Shown: piece by piece, positions 44,216 to 55,261 of the stretch
Position numbering within the stretch: the first letter of the stretch is position 1
Layout of the letters: the number at the start of each line of letters is the position of its first letter
Assembly (NCBI GenBank): GCA_011799875.1
Contig: JAAAXO010000338.1
Location: 759,937 to 823,936, forward strand
Length of the DNA stretch: 64,000 bases
Reading direction: 5' to 3'
Source of the DNA: Thinopyrum elongatum
Lineage: Eukaryota; Streptophyta; Magnoliopsida; Poales; Poaceae
Translations under genes and position numbers: made by a program
The notes under the pieces: model-generated
What the model saw: the letters and a program-made list of their open reading frames with translations, nothing else
Told to the model about the DNA's origin: nothing
The model's database searches: none

Positions 44216-44831
44216 GGAGTGCAGGAAGCCTTGGACGAAATATACAAGATGCCACTTCATAAATTTCGTCCAGAGGCTATTATAGGTGCTGCGTCACCTT
44301 ATTATTGGGCCAGGCCCATGTAATTTCGAAATACTTGAGTATAGACTATTTTTAGAGTCCGTATGTGTGGGGGAAACAAGAGATAGGGTTGGTTTCGGAC
44401 CCCTCCTTCAAGGGCCACGAAATCCCCCCCTCTTCCTCCATATATACAGCCCTTAGGGCACCGTTTAGACTTTGGGTTTTGTTTAGATTAAAAGTTCGCC
44501 ATAGCTGCAACTTCGCGTACTTCGTTTGTGTTCAACAACCAGACCAAGACGTCACAGAACCCCACCTTGATCAATAAAGCTTTCATCTTATATTCGCAAT
44601 ATCCAGATTGCAAATCTTAGTTTCTTGCTTGTTCTTCGTTTGCTTGCAGGAGATAGACCCTCGTGGTCAGGTTGATTGTGCTCCGGCGTGGTCAATAACC
44701 TCTCGGAGTTGGTTTAGCGATTGCTAAGGCGCGACGTCCTCGCACGTTCGTAGTCGGATCGTCAAAGTCTACTCCACCAAAAACGATAGCTATCATCTCA
44801 TCGAAAGATCGGGACACCCTCGCCGCTATCA
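43909..44831 (+). repeat. Complete family A LTR, 923 bp
   Basis: One extra G in the GTGTGGGGG run. The U5 end is mutated (CGCCGCTATCA). It abuts antisense RNase H/RT (GACTAGGCCC). Confidence 0.94.
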
Positions 44832-45905
44832 GACTAGGCCCACTCAATTTTTCAGAAAAGTATGCAACAGGTTTACCATCTTGTAATAAAACACCTCCTA
44901 ATCCAATTCCACTAGCATCACATTCAAGCTCAAAAGTCTTATTAAAATCAGGAAGTTGGAGTAAAGGAGCATGTGTCAACTTATCTTTCAATACCGTGAA
45001 GGCTCCTTCCTGTGAGGTACCCCAAACAAAAGGCACATCCTTCTTTGTAAGCTCATTGAGAGGTGCAGCAATGGTGCTGAAATCTCTCACAAAACGCCTA
45101 TAGAAACCAGCGAGTCCAAGAAAACTCCTCACTTGAGTGACTGTTTTGGGCTGTGGCCAACTCTCAATAGCTTCAATCTTGGCTTTATCAACTTCAATTC
45201 CCTGTGGAGTAACAACATAGCCAAGAAAAGATACTCGGTCGGTGCAAAAGGTGCACTTCCCAAGGTTACCAAACAAACGTGCATCACGTAAAGCAATAAA
45301 AACAGCACGTAAATGTTCCAAATGTTCCTCCAAAGATCTGCTATAAATCAGTATATCATCAAAATAGACTACCACAAATCGTCCAATGAAAGCACGTAAA
45401 ACTTCGTTCATTAATCTCATGAAAGTACTAGGTGCATTAGTTAACCCAAAAGGCATGACTAACCACTCATATAATCCAAACTTTGTTTTAAATGCTGTTT
45501 TCCATTCATCCCCCAATTTCATACGAATTTGATGGTATCCACTACGCAAATCAACTTTGGAGAATATTGTAGAGCCACTCAATTCATCGAGCATATCATC
45601 TAGTCTAGGAATAGGATGACGATAACGAATAGTAATATTATTAATGCCTCTACAATCAACACACATACGCGATGTACCATCCTTTTTCGGCACTAGAATA
45701 ATAGGAACAGCACAAGGACTAAGGGATTCGCGTATATAACCTTTGTCGAGCAACTCCTGTACTTGACGCATAATCTCCTTCGTCTCCTCTGGATTGGTAC
45801 GGTATGGCGCACGGTTTGGCAACGAAGCACCGGGAATTAAGTCAATCTGGTGCTCAATCCCGCGAATAGGTGGTAATCCCGGTGGCACGTCTTGTGGAAA
45901 GACGT
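44832..45905 (-). pseudogene. RT and N-terminal RNase H fragment
   Basis: Open in pol phase on the minus strand from [12 protein letters not shown] at 45905 to [12 protein letters not shown] at 44832. It contains the full RT palm and fingers with [27 protein letters not shown] and YFDDILIYS, the connection, and RNase H up to [11 protein letters not shown] and a few residues beyond. Both ends are exact LTR junctions, with an LTR terminus attached on each side in opposite polarity to the fragment, so it has neither start nor natural end. Change: TSQEGAF for TAQEEAF. Confidence 0.88.
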
Positions 45906-45942
45906 TGATGAGGACATCAATACCATTGTTACACCCACAACC
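45906..45942 (+). repeat. First 37 bp of a family A LTR
   Basis: TGATGAGGACATCAATACC and the next 18 bases, then the start of a B-type U3. Its own left edge abuts antisense pol (AAAGACGT). A nested or switched LTR start. Confidence 0.88.
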
Positions 45943-46934
45943 TGATGAGGACATGACTACCTTGGATACGACCAAAAATATTGCATACTTGTATATTTGT
46001 GAGGTGATTTCTAATGCAAACTATGCAATAATTTATTTATGTCATCCAGGACAAAAATACTTCACAAACTTTTGTGTCATGTCTAATTGCAGGTGTATGG
46101 GACATTTGTACAATCCACATATGAAGATAAGGGGAAAAGAGATGTTTAGGTGCTGTTCAAAAAGTCCTCTCACGTCACTTTTGGGCCAAGAGAAGATAGA
46201 GTCCAAGTCTCTCACGTTCTGGATTCAGATTCGGACTGCACAGACATACCTGACTCAAAACGCCAAGAACTATTTCATACGGACTCCGAATTGGGTGATT
46301 CTTCTTTTGTTCGAAAGTAGATTTCGTGCTCTTTCCAACCCAGTTGGATTCACCTTCAAATTCGTCCGGAGCGTTGAGTTCTCGTTGAAACAATCTGACG
46401 CTGCAACAGAATCCGAGTCAAACTACAAGTCCAAAGGTGTTGCATCACCTCCACTTGGGCCCATGAGCCTTGTACGACCTAGGGTTAGTTTTAGGCTGCC
46501 TTGGGACGTCCTCCCACCTCCTTGGCCACCACCCCTTGCTCCTATATAAGTAGATCCATCTAGTAGCTTTTTCCTTGGGTTTTGTTTAGATTAAAAGTTC
46601 GCCATAGCTGCAACTTCGCGTACTTCGTTTGTGTTCAACGACCAGACCAAGACGTCACAGAACCCCACCTTGATCAATAAAGCTTTCATCTTATATTCGC
46701 AATATCCAGATTGCAAATCTTAGTTTCTTGCTTGTTCTTCGTTTGCTTGCAGGAGATAGACCCTCGTGGTCAGGTTGATTGTGCTCCGGCGTGGTCAATA
46801 ACCTCTCGGAGTTGGTTTAGCGATTGCTAAGGCGCGACGTCCTTGCACGTTCGTAGTCGGATCGTCAAAGTCTACTCCACCAAAAACGATAGCTATCATC
46901 TCATCGAAAGATCGGGACACCCCTTCCTCTATCA
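45943..46934 (+). repeat. Hybrid LTR U3B/R-U5A, 992 bp
   Basis: B-type U3 with TATATAAG at 46543-46550, then A-type R-U5. The terminal bases (CCCCTTCCTCTATCA) and the following primer-binding site are B-like, so a second exchange lies in the last 40 bp of U5. Confidence 0.92.
46543..46550 (+). promoter_or_regulatory. TATA box of family B U3, containing the ORF stop
   Basis: TATATAAG. The open frame running through U3B (45952-46549) ends with the TAA inside this box, at 46547-46549. Confidence 0.6.
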
Positions 46935-48297
46935 AGTGGTATCAGTTTTCAGGTTGCTCGGTGAGAATTTCCAGTTTTTCCTAGATTAGATTTATTTTCT
47001 TACCTATTGTCCAAAAAAAAGCAACAAAAAAAAAGTTAGATCTATTCATCCTTTGTCCAAGCCAGTCTGAGCCTTTGCAATTTTCTTTTCATTGCTTGCA
47101 TAGTTGAATTATCGGTTACATCGTCGTGTCGAGTTGCTGGTCTTAGTGTCTAGTTCGTTTAGAGTTTCGAGTTCTGTTCACATTAGTCACGCCGCCGCTG
47201 CATCATTATTCCTTCCGCTGTCCACCATCCCATCCATCAATTTCCAAATCGTGCCACCCACCATTCATTGTCATAATCATAGTTGAGGTCGTTCACATCT
47301 GTGCTTGATCCAATCTACATCTTATCTAGTTTGTTTTGGAAAGAGGGTGAGAAAAAAAAAGAGAGAAAGAAAAAGAAAAAAAAGTGTGAGAAAAAAAAGA
47401 GAGAAAAAAAAACAAAATTCGGATCTATCTAGACTCAATCTCGTAGCTGAATTCGGATTGGAATCTGTTTTGGCAGTGTTCAGTAAAACAGGCATATCTT
47501 TTTCATACGAAGTCTGTTTTGGCTCCGTGAGTAGTCAAATTAAAGCTAGCGATGAGCCGCATCTAAATAGTTGCAAAAGCTAGTTCAATATTTGACACCT
47601 CAAAATCGATTCTAAATAGGTCTTTTTGCCCTCCGAAGTTCACGAACACAGCTTGTTCCAGTTTTTCATGCCAGTTTTAGAATTTTTTGACTCCTCATAT
47701 CAACTCGGAATTGAGTGATTCTTTTTGCATTTGAAAGCTTGAGTCAGTGCCATTCTTGAGAAAAATTATCATAAAATTGGCACAAACTTTTATAGAGTAA
47801 ATTTGGAGAGAGAATTGTTGGTATATCCTACTTGGTAGTTGTTTCTCATCATTATCTTTACTGCCATTGTGATCTTCACTTATATCTTGCTGTCCAGAGC
47901 TACTTCATATCCTTTATTGATTGCTAGTTGTGCAACGCCGTGACCTCATTAGTGTTCTAGGCTCGCGTCTCTAGTCCGGTCTAGCCTAGGACCAGCACAG
48001 TACCGTCGTTGAGCGTTTATTCAACATTGCATCTCTGAATTGATTATTGCTAATCTTTTGCTACCATATATAGCCAACCCAGCTCCACATATTTCTACAC
48101 CGTGTATACGTACATTCACCTGGCAATCGCTTTACTCAATCTTCGGAGTTATTTGACACCGCTGGTTGCCCGTCACCACCTGCTGCATGGTAAGAACTTG
48201 TAAGATATTGATATTTGCTTTACTGTGAGCGCTTTACCACCACATCCTAGTAGTTCATAGGAACATTATTCTCGATTTTTTTTTGTTTCTACTAATC
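46935..48297 (+). other. Family B leader, full length
   Basis: The most complete B leader in the window, about 1.36 kb. Primer-binding site, B-specific region, A/G-rich tract (about 47338-47415), roughly 500 bp of B-specific sequence, then the block shared with family A (about 47957-48223) ending at GGTAAGAACTTGTAAG. Confidence 0.85.
46937..46948 (+). other. Primer-binding site, family B variant
   Basis: TGGTATCAGTTT, two bases after the LTR end. Confidence 0.8.
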
Positions 48298-48516
48298 ATG
48301 GCAGGTTCCGGAGTTGTTAGTTCTTGGGCTTCATCGATCGTGGGAGATTTACCATCACCTAAGAAAATACAACAACCGCCACAAGAGGAGCAATTACATC
48401 AGAATGCACATAATCAGGTTAGAGTTTCCATGCCACCATTTACTGGTCGTTTTAGGCCCGATTTATATATTGAATGGGAGTACGAAATAAATGCTATATT
48501 TGCTTCCCATAATTTT
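48298..48516 (+). pseudogene. Family B gag, first 73 codons
   Basis: ATG at 48298 (MAGSGVVSS). The frame runs through the [12 protein letters not shown] linker into the start of the capsid domain (PFTGRFRPDLYIEWEYE) and is cut after ASHNF by an LTR in the opposite orientation; the next codon is a TGA formed by the LTR end. Promoter, leader and start are intact, but only a stub could be produced. Confidence 0.88.
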
Positions 48517-49428
48517 TGATAGAGGCGAGGGTGTCCCGATCTTTCGATGAGATGGTAACTATCGATTTGGTGGAGCCGACTTTGACGATCCGACTACAAA
48601 CGTGCACGACGTTGCGCCTTAGCAATCGCTAAACCAATCTCCTGAGGTTACTGACGATGCTAGAAACACGATCAGCCTGACCACGAAGGTCTATTCCTGC
48701 ACGCAATCGAAGAACAAGCAAGAATATGATAATGCAATCTGAATATTGCGAATATAGATGAAGTATTGATAATGGTGGGGATCCGAAAACGGTCTTGGTC
48801 TGGTCGTTGGACACAAACGAAGTACACGAAGTTGCAATGGCTAACTTTTAACTAAACAAATCCCAAAGTCTAAACGGTGCCCTAAGGGCTGTATATATGG
48901 AGGAAGAGGAGGGGATTTCGTGGCCCTTGAAGGAGGGGTCCGAAACCAACCCTATCTCTTGTTTCCCCACACATACGGACTCTAAAAACACCCTATACTC
49001 AAGTATTTCGAAATTACATGGGCCTGGCCCAATAATAAGGTGACGCAGCACCTATAATAGCCTCTGGACGAAATTTATGAAGTGACATCTTGTATATTTC
49101 GTCCAAGGCTTCCTGCACTCATTATGGTGGCTTCAAAGTCCTGAAATCATCACTTGTAACTCCGTTCTTGTTCCCCTTGTGCATGCCATCATCTCCATGC
49201 TTGAACTTGCTCCAAGGTTCCTCTTTCTTGTCCAAGCTAGGCCCTTCATTTGTAAGCAAAACAAATGTATCCAATTTAGGCAGCATCATATTCTCATGAA
49301 CTTTAGAATAATTACCAAGAAACGAAAGTACCTGATATTTTAATTGGCGTGCGCGAGCTCTAGTAATTGGTCCAGTATGTATAGAAGCAGGGGCTGTGGG
49401 TGTAACAATGGTATTGATGTCCTCATCA
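48517..49428 (-). repeat. Hybrid LTR U3A/R-U5B, 912 bp
   Basis: U5 end joined to sense B gag of opposite orientation. U3 start joined inside a B-type U3 (GTGTTGCATCA). Confidence 0.93.
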
Positions 49429-51426
49429 TGATGCAACACCTTTGGACTTGTAGTTTGACTCGGATTCTGCTGCAGCGTCAGATTGTTTCGTCAATAACTC
49501 ATAGCTCCGGATGAATTTTAAGGTGAATCCAATTGGGTTGGAAAGATCACCGAATCTACTTTCCAACAAAAAAAGAATCACCCAATTCGGAGTCAGTATG
49601 AAAAAGTTCTTGGCGTTTTGAGTCAGGTATGTCTGTGCAGTCCGAATCTGAATCCAGAACGTGAGAGACTTGGACTCTATCTTCTCTTGGCCCAAAAGTG
49701 ACGTGAGAGGACTTTTTGAACAGCACCTAAACTTCTCGTTTTCCCTTATCTTCATATGTGAATTGTACAAATGTCCCATACACCTGCAATTAGACATGGC
49801 ACAAAAGTTTGTGAAGTATTTTTGTCCTGGATGACACAAATAAATTATTGCATAGTTTGCATTAGAAATCACCTCACAAATATACATGTATGCAATATTT
49901 TTGGTCGTATCCAAGGTATTCATGTCCTCATCATCCTCCCCTTCTTGAAAACAAAGCCGTCCTCGGCGTTGCTTAATCTGAAATGTGGCTAACAAAAGAG
50001 ACAAGGTGTACATGTTGTATATGTATATGTCATCCATTTTTACTTCCCTTGGTTTTTGCACATATGACACATGTATACATGAGTAACCTTCATAGTTCAT
50101 ATAATCTAAAGCCAAAATATTATCACAAGAAGTAGAAGGCATGAAAATATTGCAACTCAGTTTGCATATATAAGTGAAGCCCTTATTCATTTCAAAAGGT
50201 TGACAATGTTCATCATTAAACCATCCCAACATTGGTGAATAAACCTTACTTGCATCAAATTTACATGCTACAACATGCTTAAATAAGCAAACATGCAATA
50301 AGTCATTTGACACAGAATCATCACCAAGATTAGAGGTCATATCAAAATGATTAAACATTGGCACAATTATTTTCAAACGTATTTGATCCAAATCTGATTT
50401 ATTCCCTGATTCACATGGTTCTTTCATATTAATAGTTAATTCAATGGGTCCACTCGAAATTGTTGATCTTTTAGTTGTTTGGTCACATGGCAAAGTCAAA
50501 TTATCAACATAGTCCTCTAAAATAGGTGGTGTGATCAAAGTAGTGGGTAGCTGATCAGATGGTGCATTTAAATTGACAAGGCATTCCTCATTCTCATGTA
50601 GAGGTGGAAGATCAGTACCTTTGTCATTACCTCTTATGATCAACTCAGCTGATGTAGCCACTCTCGGGGGTGTTGTGTCACATGGTGGAGGTGATGTAGT
50701 CCTCACAACAATGGATGTGGTTGTCAAAGTACAACTAGTAGTTGAAGGAACAACCGTATCAACTCTTGGAATATGCACCGTGCGCTTGTTCTCCTTGTGG
50801 CCAACACGTCGTTTTATTTCCTGTTCAGCTTTGCAAGCAAGACGAAACAAATGGTCCATAGGATAACACTCTTCATGAATTAGAATCTCTTGAATATCAC
50901 GGTTTAATCCTCCCCAAAATCTATCCATAAAATCTTCTTCACTTTCTTCTAAAAATGAGTGCAATAATGTAGTTTGTAAATCATCATAGTATTTTGTTAC
51001 CGTGTCAGTGCCTTGTTTTAAATGTTGTAATTTTTTAATCATGCCACGAGTATAATAAACATCAACGAATCTATCTCTCATGACAAGTTTTAAATCATCC
51101 CAAGTAGTAGGTATAAGATCAGGGTTTAACCGACAATATTCACTCCACCAAACTAAAGCAAAGCTACTGAAAGTACTAATCGCAGCTTGAAATTTTCCAC
51201 GCTCATCAAAATTATGGGAAGAAAATATAGCATTAATTTTGTACTCCCATTCAATATATAAATCAGGTCTAAAACGACCAGTAAATGGTGGCATGGAAAC
51301 ATTAACCTGATTATGTGCATTCTCATGTTGTTGCTCCTCTTGTGACGGTTGTTGTATTTTCTTAGGTGGTGGCAAATCTCCCACGATCGATGAAGCCCAA
51401 GAACTAACAACTCCGGAACCTGCCAT
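49426..51426 (-). CDS. Family B gag-like ORF running into U3
   Basis: ATG at 51426. The best family B coding copy: about 497 codons to the polypurine tract, then without a stop into U3B. Capsid domain at about residues 40-215 (PFTGRFRPDLYIEW, VWWSEYC, YYDDLQTTLL, FWGGLNRDIQ). A Thr/Pro-rich stretch follows (about 230-270), then an unrecognised region with VYSPMLGWFNDEH, YICKLSCNIF and DDIYIYNMYT, ending [17 protein letters not shown]. The last nine residues are nearly those of family A pol and are dictated by the polypurine tract. I find no knuckle, protease, RT, RNase H or integrase motif. The U3 portion is truncated at 49429 by another LTR. A non-autonomous gag element is the most likely reading; the role of the C-terminal region is unknown. 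Confidence 0.78.
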   Translation of the reverse strand: MAGSGVVSSWASSIVGDLPPPKKIQQPSQEEQQHENAHNQVNVSMPPFTGRFRPDLYIEWEYKINAIFSSHNFDERGKFQAAISTFSSFALVWWSEYCRLNPDLIPTTWDDLKLVMRDRFVDVYYTRGMIKKLQHLKQGTDTVTKYYDDLQTTLLHSFLEESEEDFMDRFWGGLNRDIQEILIHEECYPMDHLFRLACKAEQEIKRRVGHKENKRTVHIPRVDTVVPSTTSCTLTTTSIVVRTTSPPPCDTTPPRVATSAELIIRGNDKGTDLPPLHENEECLVNLNAPSDQLPTTLITPPILEDYVDNLTLPCDQTTKRSTISSGPIELTINMKEPCESGNKSDLDQIRLKIIVPMFNHFDMTSNLGDDSVSNDLLHVCLFKHVVACKFDASKVYSPMLGWFNDEHCQPFEMNKGFTYICKLSCNIFMPSTSCDNILALDYMNYEGYSCIHVSYVQKPREVKMDDIYIYNMYTLSLLLATFQIKQRRGRLCFQEGEDDEDMNTLDTTKNIAYMYICEVISNANYAIIYLCHPGQKYFTNFCAMSNCRCMGHLYNSHMKIRENEKFRCCSKSPLTSLLGQEKIESKSLTFWIQIRTAQTYLTQNAKNFFILTPNWVILFLLESRFGDLSNPIGFTLKFIRSYELLTKQSDAAAESESNYKSKGVAS
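49429..49933 (-). repeat. Family B LTR, first 505 bp of U3
   Basis: 3' LTR of the B element to its right. TATA, R and U5 are replaced by the start of LTR 48517-49428. Confidence 0.92.
49934..49944 (-). other. Polypurine tract, family B
   Basis: GAAGGGGAGGA on the minus strand. Confidence 0.85.
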
Positions 51427-52540
51427 GATTAGTAGAAACAAAAAAAATCGAGAATAATGTTCCTATGAACTACTAGGATGTGGTGGTAAAGCGCTCACAG
51501 TAAAGCAAATATCAATATCTTACAAGTTCTTACCATGCAGCAGATGGTGACGGGCAACCAGCGGTGTCAAATAACTCCGAAGATTGAGTAAAGCGATTGC
51601 CAGGTGAACGTATGTATACACGATGTAGAAATATATGGAGCTGGGTTGGCTATATATGGTAGCAAAAGATTAGCAATAATCAATTCAGAGATGCAATGTT
51701 GAATAAACGCTCAACGACGATACTGTGCTGGTCCTAGGCTAGACCGGACTAGAGACGCGAGCCTAGAACACTAATGAGGTCACGGCGTAGCACAACTAGC
51801 ATCAATAAAGGATATGAAGTAGCTCTGGATAGCAAGATATAAGTGAAGATCACAATGGCAGTAAAGATAATGATGAGAAACAACTACCAAGTAGGATATA
51901 CCAACAACTTTGTCTCCAACTTTCCTCTGGAAAAGTTTTTGCCAATTTTCTGATAATTTTTCTCAAGAATGGCACTGACGCAAGCTTTCAAACGCAAAAA
52001 GAATCACTAAATTCCGAGTTGATATGAGGAGTCAAAAAATTCTAAAACTGGCCTGAAAAACTGGAACAAGCTGTGTTCGCGAACTTCGGAGGGCAAAAAG
52101 ACCTATTTAGATGCCGATTTTGAGGTCTCAAATATTGAACTAGCTTCTGCAACTATTTAGATGCGGCTCGTCACTAGCTTTAATTTGAGTACTCACGGAG
52201 CCAAAACAGACTTCGTACGAAAAAGATATGCCTGTTTTACTAAACACTGCGCAAAACAGTTTCCAATCCGAATTCAGCTACGAGATTGAGTCTAGATAGA
52301 TCCGAATTTTCTTTTTTTTTCTGCTCTCTTTTTTTCCTCACACTTTTTTTCTTTTTTTTTCTTTCTCTCTTTTTTTTCTCTGACTTTTTTTTAACTTTTT
52401 TTTTCTCTTTTTTTTTTCTTGCTCCCTCTTTCCAAAACAAACTAGATAAGATGTAGATTGGATCAAGCACAGATGTGAACGACCTTAACTATGATTATGA
52501 CAATGAACAGTGGGTAGCACGATGTGGAAATTGATGGATG
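51427..52540 (-). other. Family B leader without primer-binding site
   Basis: Conserved block about 51500-51765, pyrimidine-rich tract about 52313-52432. It breaks off at TTGATGGATG, where family A RT of opposite orientation begins; GGATG is common to both parents. Inverted near-copy at 62961-64000. Confidence 0.85.
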
Positions 52541-52979
52541 AATGGAAAACAGCATTTAAAACAAAGTTTGGATTATATGAGTGGTTAGTCATGCCTTTTG
52601 GGTTAACTAATGCACCTAGTACTTTCATGAGATTAATGAACGAAGTTTTACGTGCTTTCATTGGACGATTTGTGGTAGTCTATTTTGATGATATACTGAT
52701 TTATAGCAGATCTTTGGAGGAACATTTGGAACATTTACGTGCTGTTTTTATTGCTTTACGTGATGCACGTTTGTTTGGTAACCTTGGGAAGTGCACCTTT
52801 TGCACCGACCGAGTATCTTTTCTTGGCTATGTTGTTACTCCACAGGGAATTGAAGTTGATAAAGCCAAGATTGAAGCTATTGAGAGTTGGCCACAGCCCA
52901 AAACGGTCACTCAAGTGAGGAGTTTTCTTGGACTCGCTGGTTTCTATAGGCGTTTTGTGAGAGATTTCAGCACCATTGC
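52541..52979 (+). pseudogene. RT C-terminal fragment, joined in frame to LTR
   Basis: Open in pol phase from [11 protein letters not shown] to DFSTIA. Contains [12 protein letters not shown], the catalytic YFDDILIYS and the connection ([22 protein letters not shown]). The N-terminal RT fingers are missing: the left edge is the B-leader junction, so the upstream codons (STMWKLM) are leader-derived. At 52980 the frame passes directly into the start of a B-type LTR. Confidence 0.88.
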
Positions 52980-53170
52980 TGATGAGGACATGACTGCCTT
53001 GGATACGACCAAAAATATTGCATACATATATATTTGTGAGGTGATTTCTAATGCAAACTATGCAATAGTTTATTTATGTCATCCAAGACAAAAATACTTG
53101 ACAAACTTTTGTGCCATGTCTAATTGCAGGTGTATGGGACATTTGTACAATCCACATATGAACATAAGGG
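52980..53170 (+). repeat. Family B LTR, first about 190 bp of U3
   Basis: Intact TGATGAGGACATGACTG start. It switches at ATAAGGG (53164-53170, seven bases shared) into the integrase C-terminal region of family A. Confidence 0.9.
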
Positions 53171-53744
53171 TAGAAAACATGTTGTGTTTGCACCTGGAGA
53201 TCTTGTTTGGTTACATTTGCGTAAGGATAGATTTCCTGATTTACGCAAATCAAAGCTAATGCCATGTGCTGATGGTCCTTTTAAGGTGTTAGAGAAAATA
53301 AATGATAACGCATATAAACTTGAGCTGCCTGCAGATTTTGGGGTTAGTCCCACTTTTAACATTGCAGATTTGAAGCCTTATTTGGGTGAGGAAGATGAGC
53401 TTCCGTCGAGGACGACTTCATTTCAAGAAGGGGAGGATGATGAGGACATCAATACCATTGTTACACCCACAGCCCCTGCTGCTATACATACTGGACCAAT
53501 TACTAGAGCTCGTGCATGCCAATTAAATTATCAGGTACTTTCGTTTCTTGGTAATGATTCTAATGTTCATGAGAATATGATGCTGCCTAAATTGGATACA
53601 TTTGTTTTGCTTACAAATGAAGGGCCTAGCTTGGACAAGAAAGAGGAACCTTGGAGCAAGTTCAAGCATGGAGATGATGGCATGCGCAAGGGGAACAAGA
53701 ACGGAGTTACAAGTGATGATTTCAGGACTTTGAAGCCACCATAA
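53171..53744 (+). pseudogene. Integrase C-terminal module and LTR tail
   Basis: In pol phase from [14 protein letters not shown] through the GPF module (ADGPFKVLE), [14 protein letters not shown], the polypurine-tract codons and the LTR-encoded tail, to TAA at 53742-53744. No zinc domain or catalytic core. The segment upstream, back to about 53124, is open only because U3B happens to be in phase. Private change: CADGPF for RADGPF. Confidence 0.87.
53427..53437 (+). other. Polypurine tract
   Basis: GAAGGGGAGGA directly before the LTR start at 53438. Confidence 0.88.
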
Positions 53745-54339
53745 TGAGTCCAGGAAGCCTTGGACGAAATATACAAGATGCCACTTCATAAATTTCGTCC
53801 AGAGGCTATTATAGGTGCTGCGTCACCTTATTATTGGGCCAGGCCCATGTAATTTCGAAATACTTGAGTATAGGCTGTTTTTAGAGTCCGTATGTGTGGG
53901 GAAACAAGAGATAGGGTTGGTTTCGGACCCCTCCTTCAAGGGCCATGAAATCCCCTCCTCTTCCTCCATATATACAGCCCTTAGGGCACCGTTTAGACTT
54001 TGGGATTTGTTTAGTTAAAAGTTAGCCATTGCAACTTCGTGTACTTCGTTTGTGTCCAACGACCAGACCAAGACCGCTTTCGGATCCCCACCATTATCAA
54101 TACTTCATCTATATTCGCAATATTCAGATTGCATTATCATATTCTTGCTTGTTCTTCGATTGCGTGCAGGAATAGACCTTCGTGGTCAGGTTGATCGTGC
54201 TTCCAGCATCGTCAGTAACCTCAGGAGATTGGTTTAGCGATTGCTAAGGCGCAACGTCGTGCACGTTTGTAGTCGGATCGTCAAAGTCGGCTCCACCAAA
54301 TCGATAGTTACCATCTCATCGAAAGATCGGGACACCCTC
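53438..54339 (+). repeat. Hybrid LTR U3A/R-U5B, last 10 bp missing
   Basis: 902 bp, exactly ten short of the other U3A/R-U5B LTRs. It ends GGGACACCCTC and the next LTR starts at the following base. Confidence 0.92.
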
Positions 54340-55261
54340 TGATGAGGACATCAATACCATTGTTACACCCACAGCCCCTAATTCGATACATACTGGACCA
54401 ATTACTAGAGCTCGCGCACGCCAATTAAATTATCAGGTACTTTCGTTTCTTGGTAATGATTCTAAAGTTCATGAGAATATGATGCTGCCTAAATTGGATA
54501 CATTTGTTTTGCTTACAAATGAAGGCCCTAGCTTGGACAAGAAAGGGGAACCTTGGAGCAAGTTCTAGCATGGAGATGATGGCATGCACAAGGGGAACAA
54601 GAACGGAGTTACAAGTGATGATTTCAGGACTTTGAAGCCACCATAATGAGTGCAGGAAGCCTTGGACGAAATATACAAGATGTCACTTCATAAATTTCGT
54701 CAAGAGGCTATTATAGGTGCTGCGTCACCTTATTATTGGGCCAGGCCCATGTAATTTCGAAATACTTGAGTATAGGCTGTTTTTAGAGTCCGTATGTGTG
54801 GGGAAACAAGAGATAGGGTTGATTTCGGACCCCTCCTTCAAGGGCCACGAAATCCCCTCCTCTTCCTCCATATATACAGCCCTTAGGGCACCGTTTAGAC
54901 TTTGGGTTTTGTTTAGATTAAAAGTTCGCCATAGCTGCAACTTCGCGTACTTCGTTTGTGTTCAACGACCAGACCAAGACGTCACAGAACCCCACCTTGA
55001 TCAATAAAGCTTTCATCTTATATTCGCAATATCCAGATTGCAAATCTTAGTTTCTTGCTTGTTCTTCGTTTGCTTGCAGGAGATAGACCCTCGTGGTCAG
55101 GTTGATTGTGCTCCGGCGTGGTCAATAACCTCTCGGAGTTGGTTTAGCGATTGCTAAGGCGCGACGTCCTCGCACGTTCGTAGTCGGATCGTCAAAGTGT
55201 ACTCCACCAAAAACGATAGCTATCATCTCATCGAAAGATCGGGACACCCTCGCCTCTATCA
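54340..55261 (+). repeat. Complete family A LTR, 922 bp, tail frame interrupted
   Basis: Joined end to end to the preceding LTR with no internal sequence. Within the tail frame AAG (Lys) is TAG at 54567-54569, and CTAATTCGATAC replaces CTGCTTCTATAC nearby. Followed by a normal leader. Confidence 0.93.
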
